64,000 nucleotides of DNA from Acidimicrobiia bacterium (GTDB lineage: Bacteria > Actinomycetota > Acidimicrobiia > Acidimicrobiales > Bin134): positions 62,001-126,000 of the forward strand of contig JAJDYU010000069.1 of assembly GCA_022825005.1 (NCBI GenBank). Direction: 5' to 3'. Below, one piece after another: positions 9,538 through 20,514 of the stretch (position 1 is its first letter; the number at the start of each line of letters is the position of its first letter). The position numbers and the translations under genes are program-made. The notes beneath the pieces were generated by a model. It saw only the letters and a program-made list of their open reading frames with translations, was not told the origin of the DNA and made no database searches.

Positions 9538-10041
9538 ATGATCCGAGTCCGCACTCGCTCTCCTGATGACACCCGGGAGTTGGCTGCCAACCTGGCCGAT
9601 TTGGCCCAGTCCGGCGATCTGCTGCTTCTGGTCGGCGACTTGGGCGCGGGCAAGACCACCTTCACCCAGGGGTTCGCCGCCGCCTTGGGCATCAGCGAGC
9701 CGGTCACCAGCCCCACATTCACCCTGGCCCGGGAGTACCACGGACGGCTCCTCCTCCATCATCTCGACGTGTTCCGCCTCGACCAGATCTCAGAAGTGCT
9801 CGACTTGGGCCTGCCCGAACTGCTCGACAGCGACGGGGTGATCATTATCGAGTGGGGTGACGCCATCCGCCAGGCCCTGCCCAATGACTATCTCGAGGTT
9901 GCGCTGACCTTCATCGAGGGTCAATCCAGTCCCCCAGACGAGCGGATCGTGACCTTGACCCCCGTTGGACCCCGATGGCAGGCCCGGTCCGATGATTTGG
10001 CTGCCGCCGCCGGGCAATGGCTGGAGGATCCGGCGTGTTGA
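9538..10041 (+). CDS. tsaE: tRNA t6A biosynthesis ATPase TsaE
   Basis: ATPase of the TsaBDE complex that makes threonylcarbamoyladenosine at A37 of ANN-decoding tRNAs. The P-loop is GDLGAGKTTFTQG (about residue 38), followed by SPTFTLAREY and IIEWGD, all typical of TsaE. ATG 9538 gives the usual N-terminus; ATG 9520 in the same frame would add six residues. It overlaps tsaB by 7 nt and heads tsaE-tsaB-rimI-tsaD. Confidence 0.94.
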   Translation: MIRVRTRSPDDTRELAANLADLAQSGDLLLLVGDLGAGKTTFTQGFAAALGISEPVTSPTFTLAREYHGRLLLHHLDVFRLDQISEVLDLGLPELLDSDGVIIIEWGDAIRQALPNDYLEVALTFIEGQSSPPDERIVTLTPVGPRWQARSDDLAAAAGQWLEDPAC

Positions 10042-10724
10042 TCTTGGGCATCGAGTCGGCCACCCAGCAAGTGGGGTGCGCTCTCGGCGGACACGAAGGG
10101 GTGCTGGCCTCGGCCCACAGCGCCCGGGGCCGCCGCCACGCCGAGACCATCGCCCCCCAAATCCAATTCGTCACCCGCCAGGCCCGGGTTGAATTGCGAG
10201 ATGTGGGCTGCGTGGCCGTGGATCTCGGCCCGGGCCTGTACACCGGCCTGAGGGTGGGCATCTCCAGCGCCATGGCCATGGCCTACGCCCTGGGAGTGCC
10301 GATGATCGGCGTGCCCAGCCTCGATCTGCTGGCCTTTGCGGTGCGCCACACCAATCGGGTGATCGTGGCCGCCATCGACGCTCGGCGCAGTGAGCTGTTC
10401 TATGCCTTCTATCGCCAAGTGCCCGGCGGTATCCAGCGGGTGTCCGACGCCTGCGTGGGCACCCCTGACGATCTGGCCTCCGAGCTGCTGGCCACCAGCG
10501 AAGAAGTGCTGCTGGTGGGCGACGGCGCCCGCCGCTACGCCGAGGTGTTCGACCGGCTCCAGAAAACCGAGATCGCCGAGCAGGATCTGGCCCACCCCTC
10601 GGCCGCGTCGCTGGTGCAATTGGCCCACGCCCGTGCTCTGCGAGAGGAATTCGTCAAGCCATGGGAGCTGAAGCCGATCTACCTTCGGGTTCCCGACGCC
10701 GACATCAACTGGAAGACGCGATGA
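10035..10724 (+). CDS. tsaB: tRNA t6A biosynthesis protein TsaB
   Basis: Catalytically inactive ASKHA partner of TsaD. The N-terminal phosphate-binding motif is GIESATQQVG, and the TsaB hallmark GPGLYTGLRVG is near residue 73. GTG 10035 has GGAGG 7 nt upstream, so it is preferred over the earlier in-frame start at 10017. It overlaps tsaE and is coupled to rimI by ATGA. Confidence 0.94.
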   Translation: MLILGIESATQQVGCALGGHEGVLASAHSARGRRHAETIAPQIQFVTRQARVELRDVGCVAVDLGPGLYTGLRVGISSAMAMAYALGVPMIGVPSLDLLAFAVRHTNRVIVAAIDARRSELFYAFYRQVPGGIQRVSDACVGTPDDLASELLATSEEVLLVGDGARRYAEVFDRLQKTEIAEQDLAHPSAASLVQLAHARALREEFVKPWELKPIYLRVPDADINWKTR

Positions 10725-11242
10725 CTCTTCCCACGACTCTTGACCAGATGATCGCTCCCATGACCTCCGATCACCTGCCACAGGTCATGGCCATCGACGC
10801 CCAGTGCTACCCCATTCCGTGGAGCCGAGAAGTCTACGAAGCAGAACTGGCCCGCACCGATGATCGGCTCTATGTGATAGCCGGCTCTGATCGAGTGATC
10901 GGCCACGCCGGGGTGGCCTTCGAGGAGGACGAAGCCCACATAACCACGGTCACGGTGTCCCCCGATTGCCGCGGCCAGGGCATCGGCGCCCGGCTGTTCT
11001 TGGCTCTGGCGTTGGCCGCCTGCCGCCGAAATACCAGCCTCGCTTTGGAGGTAGCTGCTGACAATCCCGCCGCCCAGGCCCTCTACCGGCGTTTCGGCTT
11101 GGCCCCGGTGGGCATTCAGCGGGGGTATTACAAGAACATGGGGCTGTCACCCGACGCCGTGGTGATGCGGGCCGACAACATCCAACAGCCCGACTATGTC
11201 AACCGTCTCACCAAAATCGCGGTAGAACTGGACTGCGCATGA
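10721..11242 (+). CDS. rimI: Ribosomal-protein-alanine N-acetyltransferase RimI
   Basis: GNAT acetyltransferase that modifies the N-terminus of ribosomal protein S18 and possibly other proteins. The acetyl-CoA motif VSPDCRGQGIGARL is near residue 80, followed by ALEVAADNPAAQALYRRFGL. ATG 10721 overlaps the tsaB stop and gives 173 aa, close to the family length. Its place between tsaB and tsaD is the standard actinobacterial arrangement. Confidence 0.92.
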   Translation: MTLPTTLDQMIAPMTSDHLPQVMAIDAQCYPIPWSREVYEAELARTDDRLYVIAGSDRVIGHAGVAFEEDEAHITTVTVSPDCRGQGIGARLFLALALAACRRNTSLALEVAADNPAAQALYRRFGLAPVGIQRGYYKNMGLSPDAVVMRADNIQQPDYVNRLTKIAVELDCA

Positions 11243-12327
11243 GTTCCCAGGTTCCCTCCCAAGAAACTCCCGCCATCGTGCTGGACTCGGATTCTCCCCC
11301 GCATACCCCCGCCATCGTGCTGGGCATCGAGACCTCCTGTGATGAGACCGCCGCCGCGGTGGTCTCCGGTCCCTCAGGCGTTCTGTCGTCGGTGATCAGC
11401 AGCCAGGTAGACCTCCACGCCCGCTACGGCGGGGTGGTTCCGGAGATCGCCAGCCGAGCCCATGTGGAACTGCTCACCCCGGTGGTCGCCCAAGCGGTGA
11501 TCGAGGCGGGCCTCAGCGACCACGACGTGGAGGCGGTGGCCGCCACCGCCGGCCCCGGCCTTATCGGCTCGCTGTTGGTGGGAGTGAGCGCAGCCAAGTC
11601 GCTGGCCTTGGTTTGGGATGTTCCATTCGTGGCCGTCAACCACCTGGAAGCCCATCTCTACTCATCGTTCCTCGAAGAGCCCGACTTGGACCTGCCCGTA
11701 GTGGTGCTGCTGGTCTCCGGCGGTCACACCCTGCTGGTGCTGATGGAGGCATTCGGCCGCTACCGCCTCATCGGCCAGACCCTGGACGACGCTGCCGGGG
11801 AGGCGTTCGACAAGGTGGCCCGCTTCATGGACCTGGGCTATCCCGGGGGCCCGGTCATCGACCGACTGGCCATGGACGGCAACCCCGAAGCCGTCGCCTT
11901 TCCCCGCCCCATGTACGACGACGGCTACGACTTCTCCTTCAGCGGCCTCAAGACCGCGGTGGTCAACCACGTGCGAAACAACCCCGACCTCGATGTGCCC
12001 GACATCGCGGCGTCGTTTCAGGAAGCGGTGGTAGACGTGCTGATCCACAAGGCCCGCAAAGCCGCTGGGGAATACGGGGCCAAGGGCTTGTGCCTGGCCG
12101 GTGGTGTGGCGGCCAACTCCTCCCTTCGAGAGCGCCTGCTGGACGCCTGCGTGGCCGCCGGCATCAGCGGCTTTCTGCCCAGCCGATCGATGTGTACCGA
12201 CAACGCCGCCATGGTGGCCGCCGCCGGCTGGCAGAGGCTCCGTCTCGACGGACCCTCCCCGCTAGACACCGGCGCCGATCCCAACCTCCCCCTCCCATTT
12301 TTGTTGTCGGGCGAACCGGCAGCCTGA
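11239..12327 (+). CDS. tsaD: tRNA t6A transferase TsaD
   Basis: Transfers the threonylcarbamoyl group to A37 of tRNA. Visible family motifs are GIETSCDETAAAV, the metal-binding HxExH in NHLEAHLYS, VSGGHTLLV, and LAGGVAANSSLR. A roughly 25-residue N-terminal extension contains an imperfect repeat (PAIVLDSDSPPHTPAIVLG), so the true start could be later. ATGA overlap with rimI. Length 362 aa. Confidence 0.94.
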   Translation: MSSQVPSQETPAIVLDSDSPPHTPAIVLGIETSCDETAAAVVSGPSGVLSSVISSQVDLHARYGGVVPEIASRAHVELLTPVVAQAVIEAGLSDHDVEAVAATAGPGLIGSLLVGVSAAKSLALVWDVPFVAVNHLEAHLYSSFLEEPDLDLPVVVLLVSGGHTLLVLMEAFGRYRLIGQTLDDAAGEAFDKVARFMDLGYPGGPVIDRLAMDGNPEAVAFPRPMYDDGYDFSFSGLKTAVVNHVRNNPDLDVPDIAASFQEAVVDVLIHKARKAAGEYGAKGLCLAGGVAANSSLRERLLDACVAAGISGFLPSRSMCTDNAAMVAAAGWQRLRLDGPSPLDTGADPNLPLPFLLSGEPAA

Positions 12328-12357
12328 ATTGGCCTCAGGGCGGCCCAAGCCCTACTC

Positions 12358-12384
12358 TTAGCACTCGCCTATTGAGAGTGCTAA
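12358..12384 (+). promoter_or_regulatory. CIRCE operator (HrcA binding site)
   Basis: Perfect consensus TTAGCACTC-N9-GAGTGCTAA, 33 bp before groES. CIRCE is bound by the HrcA repressor, so groES-groEL should be derepressed on heat shock. hrcA itself is not in the window. Confidence 0.97.
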
Positions 12385-12416
12385 AGCTCTAATCAACCAA
12401 CCATTTGGAGGCCAAG

Positions 12417-14359
<1,943 letters not shown>

Positions 14360-14395
14360 CCGAGAGGCAAACATCAGTTGCTCCATAGGCCATCG

Positions 14396-15790
14396 ATGGC
14401 TGAGCGACCGAATCACATGAGCCCGGAGCAGTTCCGGCAGGCCGGCTACCAGGCAGTGGACTGGGTGGCCGACTACATGGCCCGCTTGGGCGATCTCCCG
14501 GTCAGGTCTTCCGTGTCGCCGGGCGAGATTCGGGCCATGCTGCCCGCCGAGGCTCCTGAGCACGGCGAGGACTTCGCCGATGTGCTGGACGACCTGGATC
14601 GGGTGATCCTGCCGGGCATCACCCACTGGCAGGCACCGGGATTCCTCGCCTACTTTCCGGCCAACGCCAGCGGCCCGTCTGCGCTGGCCGACTTGGTGTC
14701 GTCGGGCCTAGGCGCCCAGGGCATGTTGTGGGACACCGGCCCCGCGGTGACCGAACTGGAGCAGCACGTGCTCGAGTGGCTGGCCGACGAGATGGGCTTG
14801 CCCGAAAAATTCCGGGGCAATGGCGTCATCCAGGACAGCGCGTCCAGCAGCACGCTGTGCGCCATCCTTGCCGCCCGACACCGGGCCGGCGGTATCGACG
14901 CCCTCCCCAACCTGGTGGCCTACACCTCCGAGCAGGCCCACTCCTCCATCGCCAAGGGGCTGCGAGTGGCCGGAATCCCCGACGAGCGGGTGCGCTCCAT
15001 CGCCACCACCCCAGACTTCGCCATGCGAGCCGACCACCTGGCCTTTGAAATCGTCAAGGACAAGAACGACGATCTGATTCCGTTCTTTGTGGCCGCCACC
15101 GTGGGCACCACCTCCACCACGGCCATCGACCCGGTGACCGAGGTGGGCTGGGTGGCCAACAACTTCGAGGCCTGGCTGCACGTTGACGCCGCCTTTGCCG
15201 GCTCCGCCGCCCTGTGCCCAGAGATGCGGTTCCTCAACGCCGGCTTGGAAACCGCCGACAGCTACGTGTTCAACCCCCACAAGTGGCTGCTCACCAACTT
15301 CGACTGCTCGGCGTTCTATGTGGCCGACCGGGCCAGCCTCAACGACGCCCTGTCCATCACCCCCGAGTACCTGCGCAACTCCGCCAGCGAGTCGGGAGCG
15401 GTGGTGGACTACCGCGACTGGCAGGTGCCCCTGGGTCGCAGGTTCCGGGCCCTCAAACTGTGGTTTGTGCTCCGCCACTACGGGTTGGAAGGCCTGCGGG
15501 CCCACATCCGACACCACATTGCCTGGGCCGCCGAGTTCACCGAGTGGGTGGAGGCCGATGCCCGATTCGAGCTCGTCGCTCCCACCGTGGTCAGCCTGGT
15601 GTGCTTCCGCCACACCGACGGCAACGAGGCCTCCCGGCGGGTATTGGAGGCGGTCAACCAGTCCGGCCGGGCCTATCTCACCCCCACCACCATCGACGGC
15701 CAGCTCATCTTGCGAGTAGCCATCGGCAGCCCCCAAACCGAGCGCCACCACATCGAAGATCTCTGGAATCTCATCCAATCGGCCGCTTGA
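14396..15790 (+). CDS. Group II PLP-dependent decarboxylase (aromatic amino acid type)
   Basis: Resembles aromatic-L-amino-acid/tyrosine decarboxylases. The N-terminal segment MSPEQFRQAGYQAVDWVADY, the HWQAPGFLAYFPANAS block and the PLP lysine in NPHKWLLTNFDCS are present, as is the cofactor aspartate in HVDAAFAGS. Length is about 464 aa. The start is ambiguous: TTG 14378, ATG 14396 and ATG 14417 are in frame and none has a clear Shine-Dalgarno. The exact substrate (Phe, Tyr, Trp or DOPA) cannot be fixed by eye. It is 36 bp downstream of groEL. Confidence 0.87.
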   Translation: MAERPNHMSPEQFRQAGYQAVDWVADYMARLGDLPVRSSVSPGEIRAMLPAEAPEHGEDFADVLDDLDRVILPGITHWQAPGFLAYFPANASGPSALADLVSSGLGAQGMLWDTGPAVTELEQHVLEWLADEMGLPEKFRGNGVIQDSASSSTLCAILAARHRAGGIDALPNLVAYTSEQAHSSIAKGLRVAGIPDERVRSIATTPDFAMRADHLAFEIVKDKNDDLIPFFVAATVGTTSTTAIDPVTEVGWVANNFEAWLHVDAAFAGSAALCPEMRFLNAGLETADSYVFNPHKWLLTNFDCSAFYVADRASLNDALSITPEYLRNSASESGAVVDYRDWQVPLGRRFRALKLWFVLRHYGLEGLRAHIRHHIAWAAEFTEWVEADARFELVAPTVVSLVCFRHTDGNEASRRVLEAVNQSGRAYLTPTTIDGQLILRVAIGSPQTERHHIEDLWNLIQSAA

Positions 15791-15803
15791 TTTCTCCCCT
15801 CTG

Positions 15804-15840
15804 TTGAAGGGGGTGTAAATCCCCCTACAGCGGGCTTCAA
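15804..15840 (+). terminator. Nested hairpin between decarboxylase gene and guaB3
   Basis: An inner stem AGGGGG/CCCCCT (15808-15813 with 15821-15826, 7-nt loop) is enclosed by an outer TTGAAG/CTTCAA pair (15804-15809, 15835-15840), sharing a base. There is no T-tract, so it may be a terminator of the upstream gene or an RNA leader element. A TAGAAT hexamer follows at 15846-15851. Confidence 0.4.
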
Positions 15841-15882
15841 ACCTTTAGAATCCGTAGTTTCCAACCCAAAGGGGGCGTCGCG

Positions 15883-17046
15883 ATGGCCGAGGTGGAGATC
15901 GGGCTGGGCAAGACCGGACGGCGGGCGTACGGGTTTGACGACATCGCCATCGTCCCCACCCGCCGGACCCGCGATCCCGAGGATGTGAGCATCGCCTGGG
16001 AGATCGACGCCTACCGCTTCGACCTGCCCCTCATGGCCTCGGCCATGGACGGAGTGGTCAGCCCCGAAACCGCCATCGCCATCGGCCAGCTCGGCGGGGT
16101 GGGGGTGCTGAACCTGGAGGGGCTGTGGACTCGCTATGAGGAACCCGATCCGATTCTGGACGAAATCGCCGCCCAGCCCCCCGAGAAGGCCACCCTGCGT
16201 ATGCAGGAGCTCTATGCCGAGCCCATCAAGCCCGAGCTGATCGGCGAGCGCATCCGCCAGATCAAAGACGCCGGGGTGGTCTCCTGCGCGTCGGTCACCC
16301 CTCAGCGCACCGAGCAGCTCGCTCCCCACATACTGGCCGCCGAACTCGATCTCATGGTCATCCAGGGCACGGTGGTCACCGCCGAGCACAAGTCCAAGAA
16401 CCATGAGCCGCTGAACCTGAAGCAATTTGTGCGCCGTTTGGAGATCCCGGTGATCGTAGGCGGCTGCGCCAGCTACGACGCCGCTCTGCACCTCATGCGC
16501 ACCGGTGCCGCCGGCATCCTGGTGGGAGTCGGACCGGGCCAGGCTTGCACCACCCGGGGAGTGCTGGGCCTCGGCGTGCCCCAGGCCACCGCCATCGCCG
16601 ACGCCCGGGCCGCCCGCATGCGCCACTTAGACGAGACCGGGGTGTATGTCCACATCATCGCCGACGGCGGCATGTCCACCGGCGGCGACATCGCCAAAGC
16701 CGTCGTGTGCGGAGCCGACGCAGTGATGATCGGCTCTCCGCTGGCCGCGGCCCACGAGGCCCCCGGCCGGGGCCATCACTGGGGCATGGCCACCTTTCAC
16801 CCCACTCTGCCCCGGGGCGCCCGGGTGCAGACCACCCCCCGGGGCACCCTTGAGGAGATCTTGGTCGGCCCGGCCAAAGAGAACGACGGACGCCTCAATC
16901 TGTTCGGCGGGCTGCGCACATCCATGGCCACCTGCGGCTACGAGTCACTCAAGGAATTCCAAAAAGCCGACATCATGATTGCCCCCTCCCTGCAAACCGA
17001 GGGCAAATCCCTCCAGCGGGCCCAGGGCATCGGAATGGGCCATTGA
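15883..17046 (+). CDS. GuaB3-family IMP dehydrogenase paralogue
   Basis: TIM-barrel protein of the GuaB3/IMPDH-related subfamily common in actinobacteria (387 aa, no CBS domains). The loop [15 protein letters not shown] places a Cys where IMPDH has its nucleophile, and [13 protein letters not shown] and [14 protein letters not shown] are phosphate-binding segments. AAAGGGGG lies about 9 nt before ATG. It overlaps guaA by 4 nt, so the pair is coupled in GMP synthesis. Whether GuaB3 acts as IMP dehydrogenase or GMP reductase is unsettled for the subfamily. A canonical guaB is not in the window. Confidence 0.9.
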   Translation: MAEVEIGLGKTGRRAYGFDDIAIVPTRRTRDPEDVSIAWEIDAYRFDLPLMASAMDGVVSPETAIAIGQLGGVGVLNLEGLWTRYEEPDPILDEIAAQPPEKATLRMQELYAEPIKPELIGERIRQIKDAGVVSCASVTPQRTEQLAPHILAAELDLMVIQGTVVTAEHKSKNHEPLNLKQFVRRLEIPVIVGGCASYDAALHLMRTGAAGILVGVGPGQACTTRGVLGLGVPQATAIADARAARMRHLDETGVYVHIIADGGMSTGGDIAKAVVCGADAVMIGSPLAAAHEAPGRGHHWGMATFHPTLPRGARVQTTPRGTLEEILVGPAKENDGRLNLFGGLRTSMATCGYESLKEFQKADIMIAPSLQTEGKSLQRAQGIGMGH

Positions 17047-18614
17047 GCACCACCGGGATTTCCTCCCGTGACACCGCCAGCCGAGACCACCCGGTCTTGG
17101 TGGTGGATTTCGGCGCCCAGTACGCCCAGCTCATCGCCCGTCGAGTGCGAGAAGCCCACATCTACAGCGAGATCGTCCCCCACTCCATCAGCGCCAAAGA
17201 GATTGAGGCCCGCCGCCCCGGAGCGGTGATCTTCTCCGGCGGGCCCAAGTCGGTTCACGTAGAGGGCTCGCCCCGCATCGATCCCGCCATCTATGAGCTG
17301 GGCATTCCCATTTTGGGCATCTGCTACGGCGCCCAGCTCATCGCCGCCCAGCTCGGCGGGGAGGTTTCCCGAACCGGCATCGGAGAGTATGGCCGCACAG
17401 CAATGAGCGTGAGCGATCCGGGCACTCTGTTCGGCGCCGATGAAGACACCGAGCGCCCGGTGTGGATGAGCCACTTCGACTCCATCGCCACTCCGCCCGT
17501 TGGCTTTGTGGTTACCGCCTCCACCCCCCAAGCCCCGGTGGCCGCCCTGGAGGATCCTGCGCAGCGCATCTTCGGGGTGCAGTTCCACCCCGAGGTGGCC
17601 CACACTCCAGGAGGGCAGGCGGTGCTGGAACGGTTCTTGTACCGGGGTGCCGGACTAGCCCCGTCGTGGACCACCGAGTCGTTCATCGACGAGGCCGTAG
17701 CCGCCATTCGGGCCCAGATTGGCGACGGCCGGGCGGTGTGCGGTCTGTCTGGGGGTGTGGACTCCGCGGTGGCCGCGGCCTTGGTGCACCGGGCGGTGGG
17801 CCATCAGCTCACCTGCGTGTTCGTCGACACCGGGTTGATGCGCCAAGACGAGGGCCAGCAGGTGATCGACGCCTTCCGCCGCTCTCAGGGCATCGAGTTG
17901 ATCGCAGTGGATGCCGCCGACCGGTTCTTCGAAGCCCTGGTAGGGGTGATCGACCCCGAGGAGAAGCGCAAGATCATCGGCGAGCTGTTCATCCGCATCT
18001 TCGAGGAAGCTGCCAATCAGGTGGATGGGGCCGCATTCTTGGTGCAGGGCACTCTGTACCCCGACGTGATCGAGTCGGGCTCTGACTCCGCCGCCAAGAT
18101 CAAGAGCCACCACAACGTGGGCGGCATACCGGAGGAGATGGAATTCGAACTGGTGGAGCCGCTGCGCGATCTGTTCAAAGACGAGGTGCGGGCCGTGGGC
18201 CACGAGCTGGGGCTGCCCGATGAGATCGTGTGGCGCCAGCCCTTCCCCGGCCCCGGCCTCGGCGTACGGGTGATCGGCGAGGTCACTCCCGACAAGGTGG
18301 ACCTGTTGGCCAAGGCCGACGCCATCGTGAGGGCCGAGATCCACGCCGCGGGGCTGGATCGGGAGGTGTGGCAGGCGTTCGCCGTGCTGCCCGACATTCG
18401 CACGGTAGGCGTTATGGGCGACGAGCGCACCTACGGCCAAGTGGTGGTCATTCGGGCGGTGACCAGCGAAGACGCCATGACCGCAGACTGGGCCCGCCTG
18501 CCCTACGAGCTATTGGAAAAGATGTCGAGCCGCATCATCAACGAGGTGGACGGCATCAACCGGGTGGCCTACGACATCACCTCCAAACCCCCCGGCACCA
18601 TCGAGTGGGAATAG
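17043..18614 (+). CDS. guaA: GMP synthase (glutamine-hydrolysing)
   Basis: Converts XMP to GMP. The N-terminal class I amidotransferase domain (about 1-210) has the catalytic Cys in [10 protein letters not shown] and the His/Glu in QFHPEVAHT. The ATP pyrophosphatase domain has [12 protein letters not shown], and the C-terminal dimerisation domain ends with [13 protein letters not shown]. The start is probably TTG 17043 overlapping the guaB3 stop. Length 523 aa, as usual. Confidence 0.97.
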   Translation: MSTTGISSRDTASRDHPVLVVDFGAQYAQLIARRVREAHIYSEIVPHSISAKEIEARRPGAVIFSGGPKSVHVEGSPRIDPAIYELGIPILGICYGAQLIAAQLGGEVSRTGIGEYGRTAMSVSDPGTLFGADEDTERPVWMSHFDSIATPPVGFVVTASTPQAPVAALEDPAQRIFGVQFHPEVAHTPGGQAVLERFLYRGAGLAPSWTTESFIDEAVAAIRAQIGDGRAVCGLSGGVDSAVAAALVHRAVGHQLTCVFVDTGLMRQDEGQQVIDAFRRSQGIELIAVDAADRFFEALVGVIDPEEKRKIIGELFIRIFEEAANQVDGAAFLVQGTLYPDVIESGSDSAAKIKSHHNVGGIPEEMEFELVEPLRDLFKDEVRAVGHELGLPDEIVWRQPFPGPGLGVRVIGEVTPDKVDLLAKADAIVRAEIHAAGLDREVWQAFAVLPDIRTVGVMGDERTYGQVVVIRAVTSEDAMTADWARLPYELLEKMSSRIINEVDGINRVAYDITSKPPGTIEWE

Positions 18615-18657
18615 GCGAAACGATCTCCTCTCCACATATTTGACTTACATTTATCCT

Positions 18658-18678
18658 GCGTATCCTCCGTGATACGCT
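18658..18678 (+). promoter_or_regulatory. Palindromic operator overlapping a -10 hexamer
   Basis: GCGTATC-CTCCGT-GATACGC (18658-18677) is a perfect 7-bp-arm inverted repeat. Its right arm contains TACGCT (18673-18678), which lies 6 nt before GTG 18685 and fits a leaderless -10. A bound repressor would cover the promoter of the secreted protein. Confidence 0.5.
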
Positions 18679-18684
18679 GGAAAA

Positions 18685-19470
18685 GTGGAGCTGCACAACA
18701 AAAGGCTGGCCCGGTCGGCCCCTCGCGTTGCCGCAGTCCTCGCGGCTGTCTTGGCACTCGTGTCTGGCCTGGTTCTGTCATCTGGTGCGCAGGCGTCGGG
18801 CAGCATTACATGTACTGGTGGTGAGGGCTCCCTCACCATGTCGTGGAGCGGCGAAACGCACATATTTCAGTACACGGCGTATGTGGAGAATTCCGCGGGC
18901 CAAGAGACATCGCAGATCTTGCCTTGGAGGAGCAGTACTGCTTCGACGGCCTCGGTGACGTTCTCCTCATTGTCGGCGGGCACCTACACCGTGTGGGTGG
19001 TCAAACAGACCAACGACGGCACGTGGATCAAGTTCGGGGAGACCACCTGTAGCGTCACCTCCTCGTCGGCCACGCCCACCCCTTCGGCCACGCCCACATC
19101 GGTGCCGACAAGCGGGGACGGCACCATTGGCTGTTCAACGGGCACCTCCTCAATCACGGTGACTTTGGATCCTGAAGAAGGAACCACCTCCTGGGAAGTG
19201 ACTGCCACGCATTCCACGGGGTATCCGCGATTGGGGCAAAGTCTCTCCGCCTCATGGTCTCAGGAACAACTGGACATACTCAACAACGACGATCCCGAAG
19301 ACGATTTAGAGGTGTTCAGAGAGGGGCCTGCTGGCGACTTGCCGCTCACACACACGTTTACCACCGCTTCACAGGGCACATGGAACGTGACCGGCCACGC
19401 GAACATCTCTGACCAAGCGGAGCAGTCAAACTTCCCGGGCATCACCTGCACCGTGGCCGGCGGCTTGTAG
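18685..19470 (+). CDS. Secreted protein of unknown function, beta-sandwich-like
   Basis: Family not recognised. A Sec signal peptide is visible: arginines at residues 8-14, then a hydrophobic core AAVLAAVLALVSGLVLS and a likely cleavage after AQA. Mature residues 40-125 look like a fibronectin-III-type fold (TMSW, YTAYVENSAG, LSAGTYTVWVV). A Thr/Ser/Pro linker (about 128-147) is followed by a second domain starting GTIGCST. Each domain has paired cysteines. No anchor is seen, so the protein is probably released or cell-wall associated. It stands alone after guaA with its own promoter. Confidence 0.7.
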   Translation: MELHNKRLARSAPRVAAVLAAVLALVSGLVLSSGAQASGSITCTGGEGSLTMSWSGETHIFQYTAYVENSAGQETSQILPWRSSTASTASVTFSSLSAGTYTVWVVKQTNDGTWIKFGETTCSVTSSSATPTPSATPTSVPTSGDGTIGCSTGTSSITVTLDPEEGTTSWEVTATHSTGYPRLGQSLSASWSQEQLDILNNDDPEDDLEVFREGPAGDLPLTHTFTTASQGTWNVTGHANISDQAEQSNFPGITCTVAGGL

Positions 19471-19514
19471 ACAGAACCCGCTGAGCCGTCCTGTTGACAC
19501 GTGCTGGTCTGAAG

Positions 19515-20420
19515 ATGCGCAAGCTCGCGTTGGCCTTGGTCTTGGCTGCTGGTTTGCTACTTGGCGCCTGCAGCGACGGCATCGAAACCGATGCCGGGCA
19601 TGAGGTGTCGGCGCCGTCGAAGTCCGATCCGGTCGCTTACACACAGTTCGTCGTGGATCAGGCCATTGCCCTTTATGAGAACGAGGGGCTGGATGCCGCG
19701 CTGGCCCACTACAACAGCCCCGACAGCGTCGATGGCCAGTGGTATGTGTTCGTCATCGACGAGAACGACATCGTGGTCGGCCATTACGTGCCCGATCGGA
19801 GGGGGCTGGATGTCAAGGGCTGGGTGGGCACCGACATCAACGGCTACAACTTCGGCCCCGAGATGCTCGCAGCCACCGAGGCAGGCCGCTGGGTGCCATA
19901 TGTGTACGTCAACCCCGTTGCAGACACCCTCGGCGACGAGGGCGGATTCGAGTTCAAGAACGCCTGGGTCGTTCGCCACGACGGACTGCTGTTCGGCTCG
20001 GGCTGGTACATCAACACCGACGAGTTCGCGCCCCAGCTCATCGCCGAGTCGGCCGAGCACTTCCGCCGCGGCGGCCTCGAAGCCATCTTGGCCTTCTACA
20101 ACGACCCCCAGGGCATCTCTGCGGGCCTCATACCAACCGCGCAGTATTACAACAGCACCGACACGCTCGACGGGTACTTCACCGGGATCATCGCCGCCCC
20201 CGACGGCGAGATCCTGGCCCACATAGATCCGGGGCTTATCGGAACCGATATCGAGGACCTGCTAGGACCGGCCGTGCGCAACGCCACCACCGAGGGCAGG
20301 TGGATCACCGCTGACGACAATCCGGCCGGAGCCGACGTTCCCCAGACATTGCGCATGTGGATTGTCGATGTAGACGGCACCCTCATCGGCGCCGGCTGGT
20401 ACAACCACGCAGACAGCTAG
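19515..20420 (+). CDS. Lipoprotein with two cache-like sensor domains
   Basis: The N-terminus has a lipoprotein signal with lipobox LLGAC, so it is probably anchored outside the cytoplasmic membrane. Two repeats of a cache-like domain follow (about residues 35-165 and 170-300). Each begins with an amphipathic helix (VVDQAIALYENEGLDAALAHY; LIAESAEHFRRGGLEAILAFY), followed by YNS/YND, a YVFVIDEND-type strand, a GTDI motif, and ends with GSGWY or GAGWY. Cache domains bind small ligands, but here no kinase or chemotaxis output domain is attached. ATG 19515 is chosen over TTG 19494. Confidence 0.72.
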   Translation: MRKLALALVLAAGLLLGACSDGIETDAGHEVSAPSKSDPVAYTQFVVDQAIALYENEGLDAALAHYNSPDSVDGQWYVFVIDENDIVVGHYVPDRRGLDVKGWVGTDINGYNFGPEMLAATEAGRWVPYVYVNPVADTLGDEGGFEFKNAWVVRHDGLLFGSGWYINTDEFAPQLIAESAEHFRRGGLEAILAFYNDPQGISAGLIPTAQYYNSTDTLDGYFTGIIAAPDGEILAHIDPGLIGTDIEDLLGPAVRNATTEGRWITADDNPAGADVPQTLRMWIVDVDGTLIGAGWYNHADS

Positions 20421-20467
20421 CACCGCCAAGCCCGATAAGAGCCACCAGCGCATCCCTAGGCAGAAGA

Positions 20468-20491
20468 TTATCAAATGGGGATTTTTGATAA
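20468..20491 (+). promoter_or_regulatory. Perfect palindrome upstream of the Fic gene
   Basis: TTATCAAA-N8-TTTGATAA, two perfect 8-bp arms, 23 bp before the Fic ATG. TTGATA recurs at 20499-20504. The AT content stands out from the GC-rich surroundings. Probably an operator; the Fic protein's own C-terminal winged helix is one candidate binder. Confidence 0.55.
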
Positions 20492-20502
20492 GGTTTCGTT
20501 GA

Positions 20503-20508
20503 TATCGT
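20503..20508 (+). promoter_or_regulatory. Candidate -10 (TATCGT) for the Fic gene
   Basis: TANNNT hexamer exactly 6 nt before ATG 20515, without a Shine-Dalgarno; leaderless start inferred. Confidence 0.45.
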
Positions 20509-20514
20509 TATAAA

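Noticed and set aside
9397-9762. Antisense open frame over the udg-tsaE junction
   Set aside because: It lies opposite two well-supported genes and shows no motif or start signal.
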